This document shows, piece after piece, positions 25,000 through 34,717 of a DNA stretch of 64,000 bases. The notes beneath the pieces were generated by a model, which was not told the DNA's origin, did not search any database, and saw only the letters and a list, made by a program, of their open reading frames with translations. This DNA comes from Marinirhabdus sp963793275 (GTDB lineage: Bacteria; Bacteroidota; Bacteroidia; Flavobacteriales; Flavobacteriaceae): positions 744,001 through 808,000 of the forward strand of contig CAWBZL010000003.1 of assembly GCA_963793275.1 (NCBI GenBank), read 5' to 3'. The position numbers were made by a program, and so were the translations under genes. Position 1 is the stretch's first letter; each line of letters opens with the position of its first letter.

Positions 25000-26220
25000 C
25001 TAGGTTACTATATTTTCAGTTACCTCCTGAACACTTGTAGGATCGAAAACAGCGAAAGATACGCCAAAGGAGATAATGGATATAATAATACCAACTACAA
25101 ATATGGTATAGGTCCAACGTAAAATTCGGTATTTTCTGTCCAGTACTTTCCCCAGGAAATATAAATCCTTGGTAAGTGAAGAATACACGTAATCACGATC
25201 CTGTAACAACTCATTTATCGCCCATTGAAATTGAGAAAGCTCCATACGGTGAAAATTTCCGAAGAACGTTAAATTTACACTCTTATTTTTTACATCTTCT
25301 TTGGTGAATTCTCCTCGGGTTACATTGGGACGCGTAGCAATAACGGCAAGCACCATGGTAATGGTACTGGATACTACAAAAATAGCCGATGGAAGTACAA
25401 GATAGGGGTTAGAGTCTAATTTTGAGAGCAAGTTTGAGAGTACCAACGAGATAATAATTGCATTTACAGAAAGCAGGATATTCGCTTTCGTATCGGCTAT
25501 GTCGCTTAACTTTATGTGATTTCTTAATGCTGTTCTGTAAAAGGTCTGTATACCTCTTTCGGGGCTTAGGTCCTTATATTTAGCCTTCATTTTGGCTTTA
25601 TACTCTTCTTTCTTTAATTTTTTCTTATCCTTTCTTCGATCTTTTAAAAGTTCAGAAAGGTTTTTTTCCTTCGTTTTTTGCCAGTTTTTCAAAGCATATT
25701 CACTGTAGTACTGGTGCTTTTCAGACAATACCGAAATATTTTCGTCTCTCCATTCTCTGGGAGAAAAGTCGTGAACATCCTGTAATTTATACTCCTGTCT
25801 TAAAAATTCGCTGGCTTCTTTAAAATAGTCCTTTCCAAAGTGGGAAGCATCTGCATCGCGCATCATTTCTTCAAGAGGTCCGTCGGGATTTCCTTTAAAT
25901 TTTGTGGCCATGATGCATCTGTCTACTCCATCTATAATTTCTTTTTCTGCTCCATGGTCAGTAAGAAATTTTCTAGCTATAATAACACTTTCCTCTTCGT
26001 GCCCCTCTCTTGTCTTTGTATAACCCGTGTCGTGTAGTAATGCGCTCAAACGCAGTACTGTCGCATCTTTAACAGAAATTTGGGAGTGTTCAATTATTTC
26101 ATTTATACTTTTATAAACGCGTTTTGAATGGGTGTAATTATGGTAAGTAAAGGTGTTGGACAGTTCTTCTTTAAATAAATTTAAGATGAAATCATCCGCC
26201 TTGTTAATGAGGTCTGTCAT
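25000..26220 (-). CDS. HD phosphohydrolase fused to a Pycsar-type membrane effector domain
   Basis: 406 residues. Residues 20-130 form an HD domain (HNYTHSKRV, LLHDTGY with the HD pair at 63-64, RDADASHFG), the metal site of nucleotide phosphohydrolases. A Lys-rich linker follows, then a PycTM-like (DUF5706) domain from about 225 with NHIKLSDIADTKANILLSVNA and three hydrophobic helices, the last near the C-terminus. PycTM proteins are membrane effectors in cyclic-nucleotide (Pycsar) phage defence. No PycC-like cyclase is adjacent, so whether this is defence or a housekeeping nucleotide sensor is open. Confidence 0.85.
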   Translation of the reverse strand: MTDLINKADDFILNLFKEELSNTFTYHNYTHSKRVYKSINEIIEHSQISVKDATVLRLSALLHDTGYTKTREGHEEESVIIARKFLTDHGAEKEIIDGVDRCIMATKFKGNPDGPLEEMMRDADASHFGKDYFKEASEFLRQEYKLQDVHDFSPREWRDENISVLSEKHQYYSEYALKNWQKTKEKNLSELLKDRRKDKKKLKKEEYKAKMKAKYKDLSPERGIQTFYRTALRNHIKLSDIADTKANILLSVNAIIISLVLSNLLSKLDSNPYLVLPSAIFVVSSTITMVLAVIATRPNVTRGEFTKEDVKNKSVNLTFFGNFHRMELSQFQWAINELLQDRDYVYSSLTKDLYFLGKVLDRKYRILRWTYTIFVVGIIISIISFGVSFAVFDPTSVQEVTENIVT

Positions 26221-26359
26221 AAGGAAAATTTAAACTACCAAATTACTAAAAAAAATGCCAACCGTTTAAACTGGGACTACTAAATTAACAGCATTATAAC
26301 TTTTATTAATTTGTTATTCTCGTCAAAGCATTGTGTAAATTGCCGAAAAATTATCTTGT

Positions 26360-29300
26360 ATGAAGTTAAAATTGTTTCCCTTTTATTTTTTAATTCTTGC
26401 ACTATGCATTAGTTGCGCAACCTACAGTCCTCAATACCGAAATACAGAAACTTCTTACAGTTACCCTACTACTAAAACTATTGAACAAACCTTCTATCTG
26501 GTTGGAGATGCCGGGAAGTCTCCTATGGGAGGAATGAGTGACGGTCTAACAGCATTCAAAAATTTTATAAAAGATAAGAATACCGAAGGTAATTTTACAA
26601 TATACCTAGGAGACAATATTTACCCGGATGGATTACCACCGGAAACTTCGCCAGATAGAGCACGTGCAGAATATATGCTGGACGCCCAAATAGATGCCGC
26701 AGCAAATTTTAAAGGGCAGGTATATTTTATACCCGGGAATCATGATTGGTACAGTAACGGTTTAGGTGGTGTATACAGAGAACAAAATTATCTTGAAGCA
26801 AAGTACGATGGAGAAAATGTTTTTCAGCCTATGGACGGGTGTCCTTTAAAAAGTGTTTCAGTTTCGCCCAATATCCAGCTTATCATGATAGATTCTCAAT
26901 GGTACCTGGAAGATTGGAATATCCATCCCACAATGAATCAGAACTGTGAAATTAAAACACGTGAGAAATTTTTCATAGAGCTGGAACTGGAACTGGAAAA
27001 AAATAAAAATAAGTCTGTTGTATTTGCAATGCACCACCCTATGTTTACCAATGGTACTCACGGTGGTTTTTTTGGAGCTAAGAAGCATTTATATCCTACA
27101 CAAAAGAAGATCCCGTTACCTGGATTGTCTTCTTTGGTAGCGCAAATACGGGCTCAGGGAGGTGTTTCTGTGCAGGATAGGTACAATGAGCTTTCCAATA
27201 AATTTATGAACAGACTGGCTGTTGTCGCCAAAAAACACGGAAATTTAGTGTTTGCTTCCGGACACGAGCATACTTTGCAACATATTGAAAAGGATGGATT
27301 AATTCAAATTCAATCCGGATCGGGTGCTAAATCCGGTTTCGCTTCTTTGGGGAAAGATGGATTATTTAGTTATGGCGGACAAGGTTTCGCGGTGTATGAT
27401 ATTTTTACCGACGGATCTTCCTATGTGCGCTACTATGGTGCAGACGAGGCAAAGGAACCAACGCTGTTATATGAAAAACAAATTTTTAAAGCAAAAGACA
27501 CTTTTATAAATTCTGCAATCGCTTCCAATTTTCCAAAAACTATAGAAACCCCTATTTACAAACAAGATAGTATAAGTGAAGCATTATTCTTTAAAACAGT
27601 GTGGGGGAGAAAATATAAAAAAGCTTTCGCAACGCCGGTAACGGCTGCGGTTGGTAATCTGGACTCATTGTATGGAGGACTTTCGGTTGTGAGAGAAAGT
27701 AATAACAAGGATTATAAAAATCTTCTGCTTATGGATAAGGCTGGCAACCTTTATAATATGAGGGCCTTAAAAAAGCAGGCACTAAAGTTTGTAGATTTAA
27801 AGAGTCGTGTAAAAAATGATAATCCGGAGTCCGGAAATGTAGAAGATTCTCAAAACTCCGATTTTGTTGCGCCCGATGAATATGGATCTGAATTTTATAC
27901 GGCTTCTCATCCCTACGCGGCATTAGCCATTCCAACACTGGCAGATAGTATTAATATTTTCCAGAACAGACCTAACTTATTCTATATTCCAAAACAAGAA
28001 GCTTTAAAAAATTACAATGTAGATTTTGGCGATGAACTTTATTATATTTCGGTAGCACCTTCGGAAAACAACGAAGGCGATCGTATTTTTAGGTACGCAA
28101 ACGACATTGAAACGACGGACGATATTTTGTTAAAACTTCGGAATGCCAAAAATGTAAAAATAGATGAGCAAACCTACATTAAAGCACGTTTGTTCGATAT
28201 GCTCATAGGAGATTGGGATCGCGAGCCGGACCATTGGCGTTGGGCACTTTATGGCACGAGAGGGACGGACAGCCTTTACGTACCCATTGCCAGAGATAGA
28301 AACGATGCGTTTGCAAGTTTAGATGGCGACATTCTGGATGTAGCGCGGTCTATTTTGGGAAGTAGTCATCAGCGTCATTTATATACCGAAAATTTAACAG
28401 ATTTTGAATGGTTTAATGCTGAAGGTCTTATTCTGGATAGAGCATTATTACAGCTTTCCAGTGTAAAACAGTGGAAATTTGTTGCAGAACAAATTCAGAA
28501 TACCTTAACGGACGAGGTGATAGATATCGCTTTTGAAAATGTACCATTTAACACGAGAGATGAATCGCTGGAAGAAACTATAAAAACTCTTAAAGCGCGT
28601 CGTGATAACCTCGAAACGATTGCCGAATCTTATTACGAGTACCTTAACAAACTTAGAACCATAGTAGGCACCGACGGACCTAATTATTTTGAAATTTTAA
28701 GACTGCCCGAAGGAGCTACCGTTGTAAAAGAGTATAGTTATACAGACGGAGTAAAAGGCAAACTGGAAAAAGAAGTAACGTATTACGATGAGAAAACGAA
28801 GCAGGTTTGGGTTTACGGCCTGGACGGGGATGATGTTTTTGAAGTTACCGGCGATGGAGAATGTAAAACACTTGTGCGTCTCATTGGCGGCCACGGGAAT
28901 GATACCTATACCATTAAAAATGGCCATAGAACGAGGGTTTATGACCATAGAAGTATGCCCAATACAGTTACCGAAAGAGACGGAGGAGTAGCCAGATTTA
29001 CAGATTTATACACCCTAAATACCTACGATTACAGAAAACAGGTAAGTGGGGAAAGCAATCTTGTAGCTACGGCAGGATATAATCCAGATGATGGCGTACG
29101 GTTAGGATTACAATATATATATGAAGTAAATGGCTTTAGTAGAAACCCCTTCTCAAAACAAAACAGATTTAATGCCGGGTATTATTTTGATACTTCCAGT
29201 TTCGATCTTGCCTACCAGGGTGAGATAGCAAACTTGTATAAGACACTAAATTTAAGTTTTGGAGCGCGTGTTACAAGTCCTAATTACATACAGAATTATT

Positions 29301-30085
29301 TTGGCTACGGAAATGAAACCCCAAATTTACAAGATGAATTCGATTATGATGCCAACAGGGTAGAAGTGCAAACCTATAGTGCCAATGTGGGATTATTACG
29401 TAATTCTTATTTTGGTAGTTTCTTTAAATTGCAAACCAGACTGGAAGCCATTTCTATTAACAGTCCTGTTGCAGGTATTGAAAACCCTAAAAATACATCG
29501 ATTGAAGGTAAATCTAACTTTTACGCAACCCTCGAAGGGATTTACAGTTACCGTAGTTTTGACGATGCCAGAAACCCGGCCAGAGGGATGTTATTTGATT
29601 TAAATGCCGGGATGACTGAAAATTTTAACGAGTTGGAGCGATTTTTTGGCTTTGTAAATACCAGAATTGGATTTTACAACAGTCTGGAGTCTACCGAAAA
29701 ATTAGTGCTTAAAACCAATGTGCAAAGTCAGTTTAATATTGGTAACAGGTTCGATTTTCATCAGGCAGCAAATCTTGGTGGCGGTAACGGACTTCGTGGA
29801 TTTAGAGAAGAGCGATTTTCCGGTAAAACGAGTGTGGTGGGTAGTGCAGATGTACGCTATAGCTTTAATGAATTTAAAATAGAACTTTTCCCAATTCAGA
29901 TTGGGATATATACCGGAGCGGACTTAGGTCGCGTCTGGACACCTTCCGGAAGCTCAAAAAGATGGCACAACAGTTATGGTGCTGGATTCTGGGCGAATGG
30001 TAGGGGAGGCTTTACGGTTACTTCCAGTATATTTCATTCCACCGAAGAAACCCGCTTCGTATTTGGACTTAACTTCGGGTTTTAA
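26360..30085 (+). CDS. Acid-phosphatase-like, kinase-like and outer-membrane barrel lipoprotein
   Basis: 1241 residues, lipoprotein signal with Cys19 (LALCISC). Residues 45-330 follow tartrate-resistant acid phosphatases: GDAG (D50), GDNIY (D85), GNHDW (127-130), HHPMF and GHEHTLQ supply the metal ligands. A middle region (about 410-780) has GGLSVVRES, YNMRALKKQ, DMLIGDWDRE and PIARDRNDAF, which resemble the Lys, catalytic Asp and metal Asp blocks of Fam20/CotH-type kinases. From about 890 on it is an outer-membrane barrel ending FVFGLNFGF. Eight bases separate it from its paralogue. The phosphatase and barrel assignments are solid; the kinase likeness is my inference. Confidence 0.85.
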   Translation: MKLKLFPFYFLILALCISCATYSPQYRNTETSYSYPTTKTIEQTFYLVGDAGKSPMGGMSDGLTAFKNFIKDKNTEGNFTIYLGDNIYPDGLPPETSPDRARAEYMLDAQIDAAANFKGQVYFIPGNHDWYSNGLGGVYREQNYLEAKYDGENVFQPMDGCPLKSVSVSPNIQLIMIDSQWYLEDWNIHPTMNQNCEIKTREKFFIELELELEKNKNKSVVFAMHHPMFTNGTHGGFFGAKKHLYPTQKKIPLPGLSSLVAQIRAQGGVSVQDRYNELSNKFMNRLAVVAKKHGNLVFASGHEHTLQHIEKDGLIQIQSGSGAKSGFASLGKDGLFSYGGQGFAVYDIFTDGSSYVRYYGADEAKEPTLLYEKQIFKAKDTFINSAIASNFPKTIETPIYKQDSISEALFFKTVWGRKYKKAFATPVTAAVGNLDSLYGGLSVVRESNNKDYKNLLLMDKAGNLYNMRALKKQALKFVDLKSRVKNDNPESGNVEDSQNSDFVAPDEYGSEFYTASHPYAALAIPTLADSINIFQNRPNLFYIPKQEALKNYNVDFGDELYYISVAPSENNEGDRIFRYANDIETTDDILLKLRNAKNVKIDEQTYIKARLFDMLIGDWDREPDHWRWALYGTRGTDSLYVPIARDRNDAFASLDGDILDVARSILGSSHQRHLYTENLTDFEWFNAEGLILDRALLQLSSVKQWKFVAEQIQNTLTDEVIDIAFENVPFNTRDESLEETIKTLKARRDNLETIAESYYEYLNKLRTIVGTDGPNYFEILRLPEGATVVKEYSYTDGVKGKLEKEVTYYDEKTKQVWVYGLDGDDVFEVTGDGECKTLVRLIGGHGNDTYTIKNGHRTRVYDHRSMPNTVTERDGGVARFTDLYTLNTYDYRKQVSGESNLVATAGYNPDDGVRLGLQYIYEVNGFSRNPFSKQNRFNAGYYFDTSSFDLAYQGEIANLYKTLNLSFGARVTSPNYIQNYFGYGNETPNLQDEFDYDANRVEVQTYSANVGLLRNSYFGSFFKLQTRLEAISINSPVAGIENPKNTSIEGKSNFYATLEGIYSYRSFDDARNPARGMLFDLNAGMTENFNELERFFGFVNTRIGFYNSLESTEKLVLKTNVQSQFNIGNRFDFHQAANLGGGNGLRGFREERFSGKTSVVGSADVRYSFNEFKIELFPIQIGIYTGADLGRVWTPSGSSKRWHNSYGAGFWANGRGGFTVTSSIFHSTEETRFVFGLNFGF

Positions 30086-30093
30086 TCAATTTT

Positions 30094-31065
30094 ATGCTAA
30101 AAAAATACACCTTCTTATTTATATTGGTTGGTACCATCATTTTTCAATCTTGTGCGATACGTGGGGTGAAGCTGGATAAAAAACGTGCAGAAAATGTAGA
30201 TTATGATGCAACCAAAATAGTAAACTCATTTTTTATAGCCGGAAACACCTACAAGGACAATTCATCTTTTACACAAGGTTTCAATAAAACAGTACAGGCT
30301 TCCACTTCCGAAGAAAAACGACTCATTTTTATTGGAAATAATATTAAAGGAAAAGACTCCCTAAAAATTATTGAAGATCTGGACGCCAAAATAGACCAGA
30401 TTACCTTATTTAATATACCAACCCACATTGTCCCGGGGCATTTTGAGTGGCGCTACAATAAATTGAGTGGTCTTGAATTTATGGAAGACTATCTGGAGGA
30501 AAAACTACAAACCGAAACAAATTTTTTGACACCCAATAACGGATGCCCGTTAGAGAGTATTGAGGTTTCTGAAGACATTCAGCTCATTGTGATAGACTCG
30601 CAGTGGTACATTGAAAATTGGGATAACCATCCTAAATTTAACGATAAATGCCAGATTAAAACAAGAGAGAAGCTTCTGGCCGAAGTAAAAGGAGAGATAA
30701 AGAAAAGCGCCAATAAAATAATTCTGGTGGCTATGACCAACCCTATATTCACTAACGGCTTTCACGCGGGTAGGTTTTCCCTTAGAGATCATATTTTTCC
30801 ATTACAGGGGAATATTCCTCTGCCGGGCGTTGCGTCCTTGCTGGCTGAGGTACGCTCTCAGGGAGGTATTTCGGTACAGGATAGGTTTAATAAAAGGTAT
30901 AATGAATTGGCTTCAGAATTAAAAGAAATTTTTAATGAGCCGGATCATAGGATCCTACTCATTTCCGGACTGGAGCAAAACCTTCAGTATATAGAGCAGG
31001 ACCCTTATAAGCAAATAGTTTCTGGAGGTGGGTCACGAGACAAAACCAATAGGATTAAGCGATAA
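30094..31065 (+). CDS. Degenerate acid-phosphatase domain, 5' part of a frameshifted paralogue
   Basis: 323 residues, lipoprotein signal (IIFQSCA). It aligns with the phosphatase domain of the preceding gene, but every metal motif is lost: GDAG is AGNT, GDNIY is GNNIK, GNHDW is GHFEW, HHP is TNP and GHEH is GLEQ. It cannot be an active phosphatase of this type. The frame ends at TAA 31065, where the paralogue continues; one extra A in AAAA (31042-31045) explains the shift, because removing one base restores a gapless alignment (SGGG...GIFSYGG). It is one broken gene with the next entry. Confidence 0.75.
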   Translation: MLKKYTFLFILVGTIIFQSCAIRGVKLDKKRAENVDYDATKIVNSFFIAGNTYKDNSSFTQGFNKTVQASTSEEKRLIFIGNNIKGKDSLKIIEDLDAKIDQITLFNIPTHIVPGHFEWRYNKLSGLEFMEDYLEEKLQTETNFLTPNNGCPLESIEVSEDIQLIVIDSQWYIENWDNHPKFNDKCQIKTREKLLAEVKGEIKKSANKIILVAMTNPIFTNGFHAGRFSLRDHIFPLQGNIPLPGVASLLAEVRSQGGISVQDRFNKRYNELASELKEIFNEPDHRILLISGLEQNLQYIEQDPYKQIVSGGGSRDKTNRIKR

Positions 31066-33766
31066 CGGAATTTTTTCGTACGGCGGAAACGGTTTTGCTA
31101 CGGTAGATGTTTTAGAAGATGGAAGTGTATGGACTTCGTTTTATAAAACTTCAGAAACAGAAGCTGTTGAGGTGCTTTTTAAGCATAAAGTATTTGATGC
31201 TGTTAAAAAACCCGATCTTGACGCTATCCCGGCCAGTTACCCGCAATACGTTGAAGCATCTGTATACGATATAGAAGCCGTAGAAAAAACCGATTATTTT
31301 GAATCGTTTTGGGGAAAACACTACAGAGCTGTCTATGGAACCAAAGTAAAAGCGAAAACAGCTATATTAGACACACTTTACGGAGGTTTGGAAGTGGTGC
31401 GCCCGGGAGGAGGAAATCAAACAAGATCTTTGCGGGTAGTAACCAAAGACGGTAAGGAATATAATTTTAGAGCCTTGAAAAAAAGTGCCGTACAGTATTT
31501 AGAAAATACGGCATTTAAAGGAGTGAATGGCGAAAAATACTTCACCAAAACGGTTCCGGAAGATCTTATCTTAGATTTTTATACCGCAGCACATCCCTAC
31601 GCAGCGTTTGCCATCCCTGAAATAGCCAAGGCAGCTCAGGTTTTCTATACAACGCCAGAGTTGTACTATATGCCAAAACAAGAGCGCTTAGGAAAGTACA
31701 ACGAGGAATATGGTGACGAGTTGTATATGCTGGTAGAACGTCCAACAGATGATTTTAAAAACAGAAAGAGCTTTGGCTATCCGGACGACGTAGAGAGTAC
31801 AGACGATTTGCTGGAAACATTACGGGACGATGAAGACTACGGCATGAACGAAGAAGCCTACATACGGGCTCGTATTTTTGATATGCTCCTGGGAGACTGG
31901 GACCGTCACAGCGACCAGTGGCGTTGGGCAGAGTTTGAAAACGATGAAGGGAAAAAGGAATTCATTCCTATTCCCCGGGACAGAGATCAGGTTTTTGCCA
32001 ATTTTGATGGTAAATTTTTAAATACGCTACGTAACATTATTGGTGGTGCGAATCAGTTAGCCGTGTATGGAGCCGATATTGAAGATGTAAAATGGTTTAA
32101 CGCGGCAGGAAGCAAACTGGATCGGGCACTTATTAAAAGAAGTGGTAAAAACGTTTGGATGGAGCAGGCTTCATTTTTACAGGAAGCAATTACTGAAGAA
32201 ATCATTAACAAAGCCTTTAAAGACATTCCTGAGGAAGTACAGGATACCACGATCACTGAAATTAAAAAGCATTTTATCGCCCGTAAAGCAAACTTAAAAG
32301 ATATTGTAGCAAGATATTATAAAGAATTTATGAAGTTCCAGATGATCACCGGAACCGATAAAGACGATCTTTTTGAAATTGAACGCGCCCCGGACGGAAC
32401 TACAAAAATTGCTGCCTACCGAATAAAAGACGGTGAAAAAGGGGAGGAACTTTTTAACAGAACCTTTCAAAGTTCCGAAACCAAAGAAATTTGGTTATAC
32501 GGGCTGGATGACGACGATGTTTTTACGGTAACAGGAGATGCTAAAAAAGCGATTTTAATGCGTATTATTGGTGGACAGAATAAGGACACCTACAACATCG
32601 AAGAAGGTAAGAAAATTAAAGTGTACGATAGGAAAAGTAAGAACAGTGAAATTATAGCCCGTGGCGGCGCTCAATTTCGATTTACCAATTTCTACCAGGC
32701 AAATTTGTACGATTATACCAAAACACCTACACAAAAAGGCAGCTTTCACTTAAGCCTCATAAACAATCCCGATGTGGGTAATGCTATTGGGGTAAGCTAT
32801 CAAAAAGACACCAACAAATTTATTACCAACCCTTATGGCAAGAGAACCTATGTAAACATAAACTACCAAACCATAACGCAAGGACTGGAAATTAATGCTG
32901 AGAAAGGCTTCGCTGCAATTTATGGAGCTATTAATCTAGTGGTAGGAGGGAAATATACATCTAAAAATTTTACGGAGAATTTCTTCGGATTCGGGAACGA
33001 AACGGAGAATTTTGATGATGATCTAAGTCTGGATTTTAACCGTGTAAACCTTAGTTACGCTACCGGGAGTATTGGTCTGGAAAAAGATACAGACTATGGA
33101 AGTTCCTTTCAGTTGAAGTTTGATCTGGAAAGTGTTGAAATTTATAGGAACGGTGATAATTTTTTCAATCAAGAATTAGTTATGAACTCTACAGAGCGTA
33201 ACTATTTTGCAGTACCGCACGCAACTTTTACATACAAAAACTTCGATAACGAACTTATTCCAACCAAGGGAATGTTATTTACTTTAAATCCAGGAGGAAT
33301 TGACGCTTTTGAAAGTGATAACCTTACTGGATTCTTAAAAAGTTCGGTTACGTTTTATAATTCACTTTTAAGTGATAACCGATTAGTTTTAAAAACCAAC
33401 GCAAGAACTCATTTACAAGTTGGCGATACCCCAATGTTTTATCAGAGTCCGCAATTGGGAGCAGACACAGGCCTTAGAGGATTTAGAAACCAACGTTTTA
33501 CTGGACAACAAAGTTTTTTAGGAAATGCAGATCTTAGTTATCGTTTTCAGCAAGTCAAGACCGCCCTCTTTCCAATTACATTTATTGTCTATGGTGGGTA
33601 CGATGTAGGGCGTGTCTGGGTAGAAAATGACAGCAGTAAAAAATGGCATAGCTCTTACGGTGGCGGATTATACGTAAGCTGGATAGATGCCTTAAAAGCA
33701 AATGTGAGCACATTTTATGGCGATGAAGGTGTGCGTCTTCAGTTTGGATTTGAGTTTAGTTATTAA
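31028..33766 (+). CDS. Kinase-like plus outer-membrane barrel, 3' part of the frameshifted paralogue
   Basis: Open frame of 912 residues; if translated alone it would start at GTG 31028, overlapping the upstream piece by 38 bases. It has no signal peptide of its own, so it could reach the outer membrane only when joined to the upstream part. It keeps the kinase-like blocks (GGLEVVRPGGGNQ, YNFRALKKSA, DMLLGDWDRH, PIPRDRDQVF) more completely than its sister, including the DRH triplet, and a full C-terminal barrel ending LQFGFEFSY. No internal stops, which suggests a recent lesion, a sequencing error or recoding. It overlaps the convergent lipoprotein gene by 11 bases. Confidence 0.75.
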   Translation: MGHETKPIGLSDNGIFSYGGNGFATVDVLEDGSVWTSFYKTSETEAVEVLFKHKVFDAVKKPDLDAIPASYPQYVEASVYDIEAVEKTDYFESFWGKHYRAVYGTKVKAKTAILDTLYGGLEVVRPGGGNQTRSLRVVTKDGKEYNFRALKKSAVQYLENTAFKGVNGEKYFTKTVPEDLILDFYTAAHPYAAFAIPEIAKAAQVFYTTPELYYMPKQERLGKYNEEYGDELYMLVERPTDDFKNRKSFGYPDDVESTDDLLETLRDDEDYGMNEEAYIRARIFDMLLGDWDRHSDQWRWAEFENDEGKKEFIPIPRDRDQVFANFDGKFLNTLRNIIGGANQLAVYGADIEDVKWFNAAGSKLDRALIKRSGKNVWMEQASFLQEAITEEIINKAFKDIPEEVQDTTITEIKKHFIARKANLKDIVARYYKEFMKFQMITGTDKDDLFEIERAPDGTTKIAAYRIKDGEKGEELFNRTFQSSETKEIWLYGLDDDDVFTVTGDAKKAILMRIIGGQNKDTYNIEEGKKIKVYDRKSKNSEIIARGGAQFRFTNFYQANLYDYTKTPTQKGSFHLSLINNPDVGNAIGVSYQKDTNKFITNPYGKRTYVNINYQTITQGLEINAEKGFAAIYGAINLVVGGKYTSKNFTENFFGFGNETENFDDDLSLDFNRVNLSYATGSIGLEKDTDYGSSFQLKFDLESVEIYRNGDNFFNQELVMNSTERNYFAVPHATFTYKNFDNELIPTKGMLFTLNPGGIDAFESDNLTGFLKSSVTFYNSLLSDNRLVLKTNARTHLQVGDTPMFYQSPQLGADTGLRGFRNQRFTGQQSFLGNADLSYRFQQVKTALFPITFIVYGGYDVGRVWVENDSSKKWHSSYGGGLYVSWIDALKANVSTFYGDEGVRLQFGFEFSY

Positions 33767-34616
33767 TTTTAAATTCATATACATTACCACCTAAAACACC
33801 ATTTTGCTCATCTGCAATATAAAGTGTGCTGTTATCTTTAAAACAGACACTTTCTTTTTGGGAATGATGTCCCAAATCTATTTCCATAATAGTTCCACTA
33901 AAAAAATTGTCTTTACGGTAGTCTTTCAACAACCAAACTTTTGAATTACTAAGCAATACAACCATACCTGTTGCAAAATTTATAGTTGCTCCTGTAATCC
34001 GGCATTCTTTCTTACTGTCACAGGTTTTATAGGTGCTTATAAGTTTTGCGATGTGTTTTCCGGGTGTAGCCGGTACTTTGTAGAGTTTTACAGTACCGTC
34101 AAAATGAGAACTTCGGTTTTTAGTGAAAAGGTAAAAGTGGTTGTTGAGGTAGATGAAACTTTCTACATCAAAATTACGACGTTTTTTCTTTGGTGGAAAA
34201 TTCGTTTGATCTTCGTATTCGAACGTTGTGGTATATACGGTTCTTTGTTCAGTATTTTCGGTAACGGCGGGTACTTTATAAATGGCTAAATGTTTGCGTT
34301 TATTATTGTTATTACCAAAATCACCAATGTAGAGGTTTCCTTCGGCATCTGTGGCCATATCTTCCCAGTCTTTGTTTTCTATGCCATTCAGGTTAATGGT
34401 TTCTTCAATTTGTTGTGTTTCAGCATTAAATCCGAAAAGTGAAGCCGAATTATGTGAATCTGAAACCGCCCATATAAGATTGCTTTGCGGTATTTTTTCG
34501 ATACCGCTTATTTCCTGAAGTGAAGCAGGTAAGGAAGCTACAATTTTTAGTTTGCCGAAATCCTGACAACTACTTACTGTAATAGTTAAAAAGAGGAGTA
34601 GAACTAATTTGTGCAT
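33756..34616 (-). CDS. Lipoprotein, probable beta-propeller
   Basis: 286 residues; lipoprotein signal with lipobox TVSSC. Repeated beta-strand blocks (IWAVSDSHNS, DWEDMATDAEGNLYIGDFGNN, ESFIYLNNHFYLF, LYIADEQNGV) suggest a propeller similar to SdiA-regulated or phytase-like proteins, probably on the periplasmic side. No catalytic residues can be assigned with confidence. Its 3' end overlaps the 3' end of the convergent barrel gene by 11 bases. Confidence 0.7.
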   Translation of the reverse strand: MHKLVLLLFLTITVSSCQDFGKLKIVASLPASLQEISGIEKIPQSNLIWAVSDSHNSASLFGFNAETQQIEETINLNGIENKDWEDMATDAEGNLYIGDFGNNNNKRKHLAIYKVPAVTENTEQRTVYTTTFEYEDQTNFPPKKKRRNFDVESFIYLNNHFYLFTKNRSSHFDGTVKLYKVPATPGKHIAKLISTYKTCDSKKECRITGATINFATGMVVLLSNSKVWLLKDYRKDNFFSGTIMEIDLGHHSQKESVCFKDNSTLYIADEQNGVLGGNVYEFKINN

Positions 34617-34645
34617 TTGTTTAAAATAAAGAAAACTGCTTTAAA

Positions 34646-34717
34646 AATCAGCTTTTTCACTAATTTTAAAAACAGTTTAAATTTGTTTCTTATTTATTTG
34701 GAATAAAAAAAGCTGAT
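34646..34717 (-). terminator. Possible dps terminator with a long loop
   Basis: Complementary 12-base arms AATCAGCTTTTT (34646-34657) and AAAAAGCTGATT (34706-34717), 48 bases apart; the right arm begins at the dps stop codon. The minus-strand side ends in five T. The long loop makes this uncertain. Confidence 0.4.
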
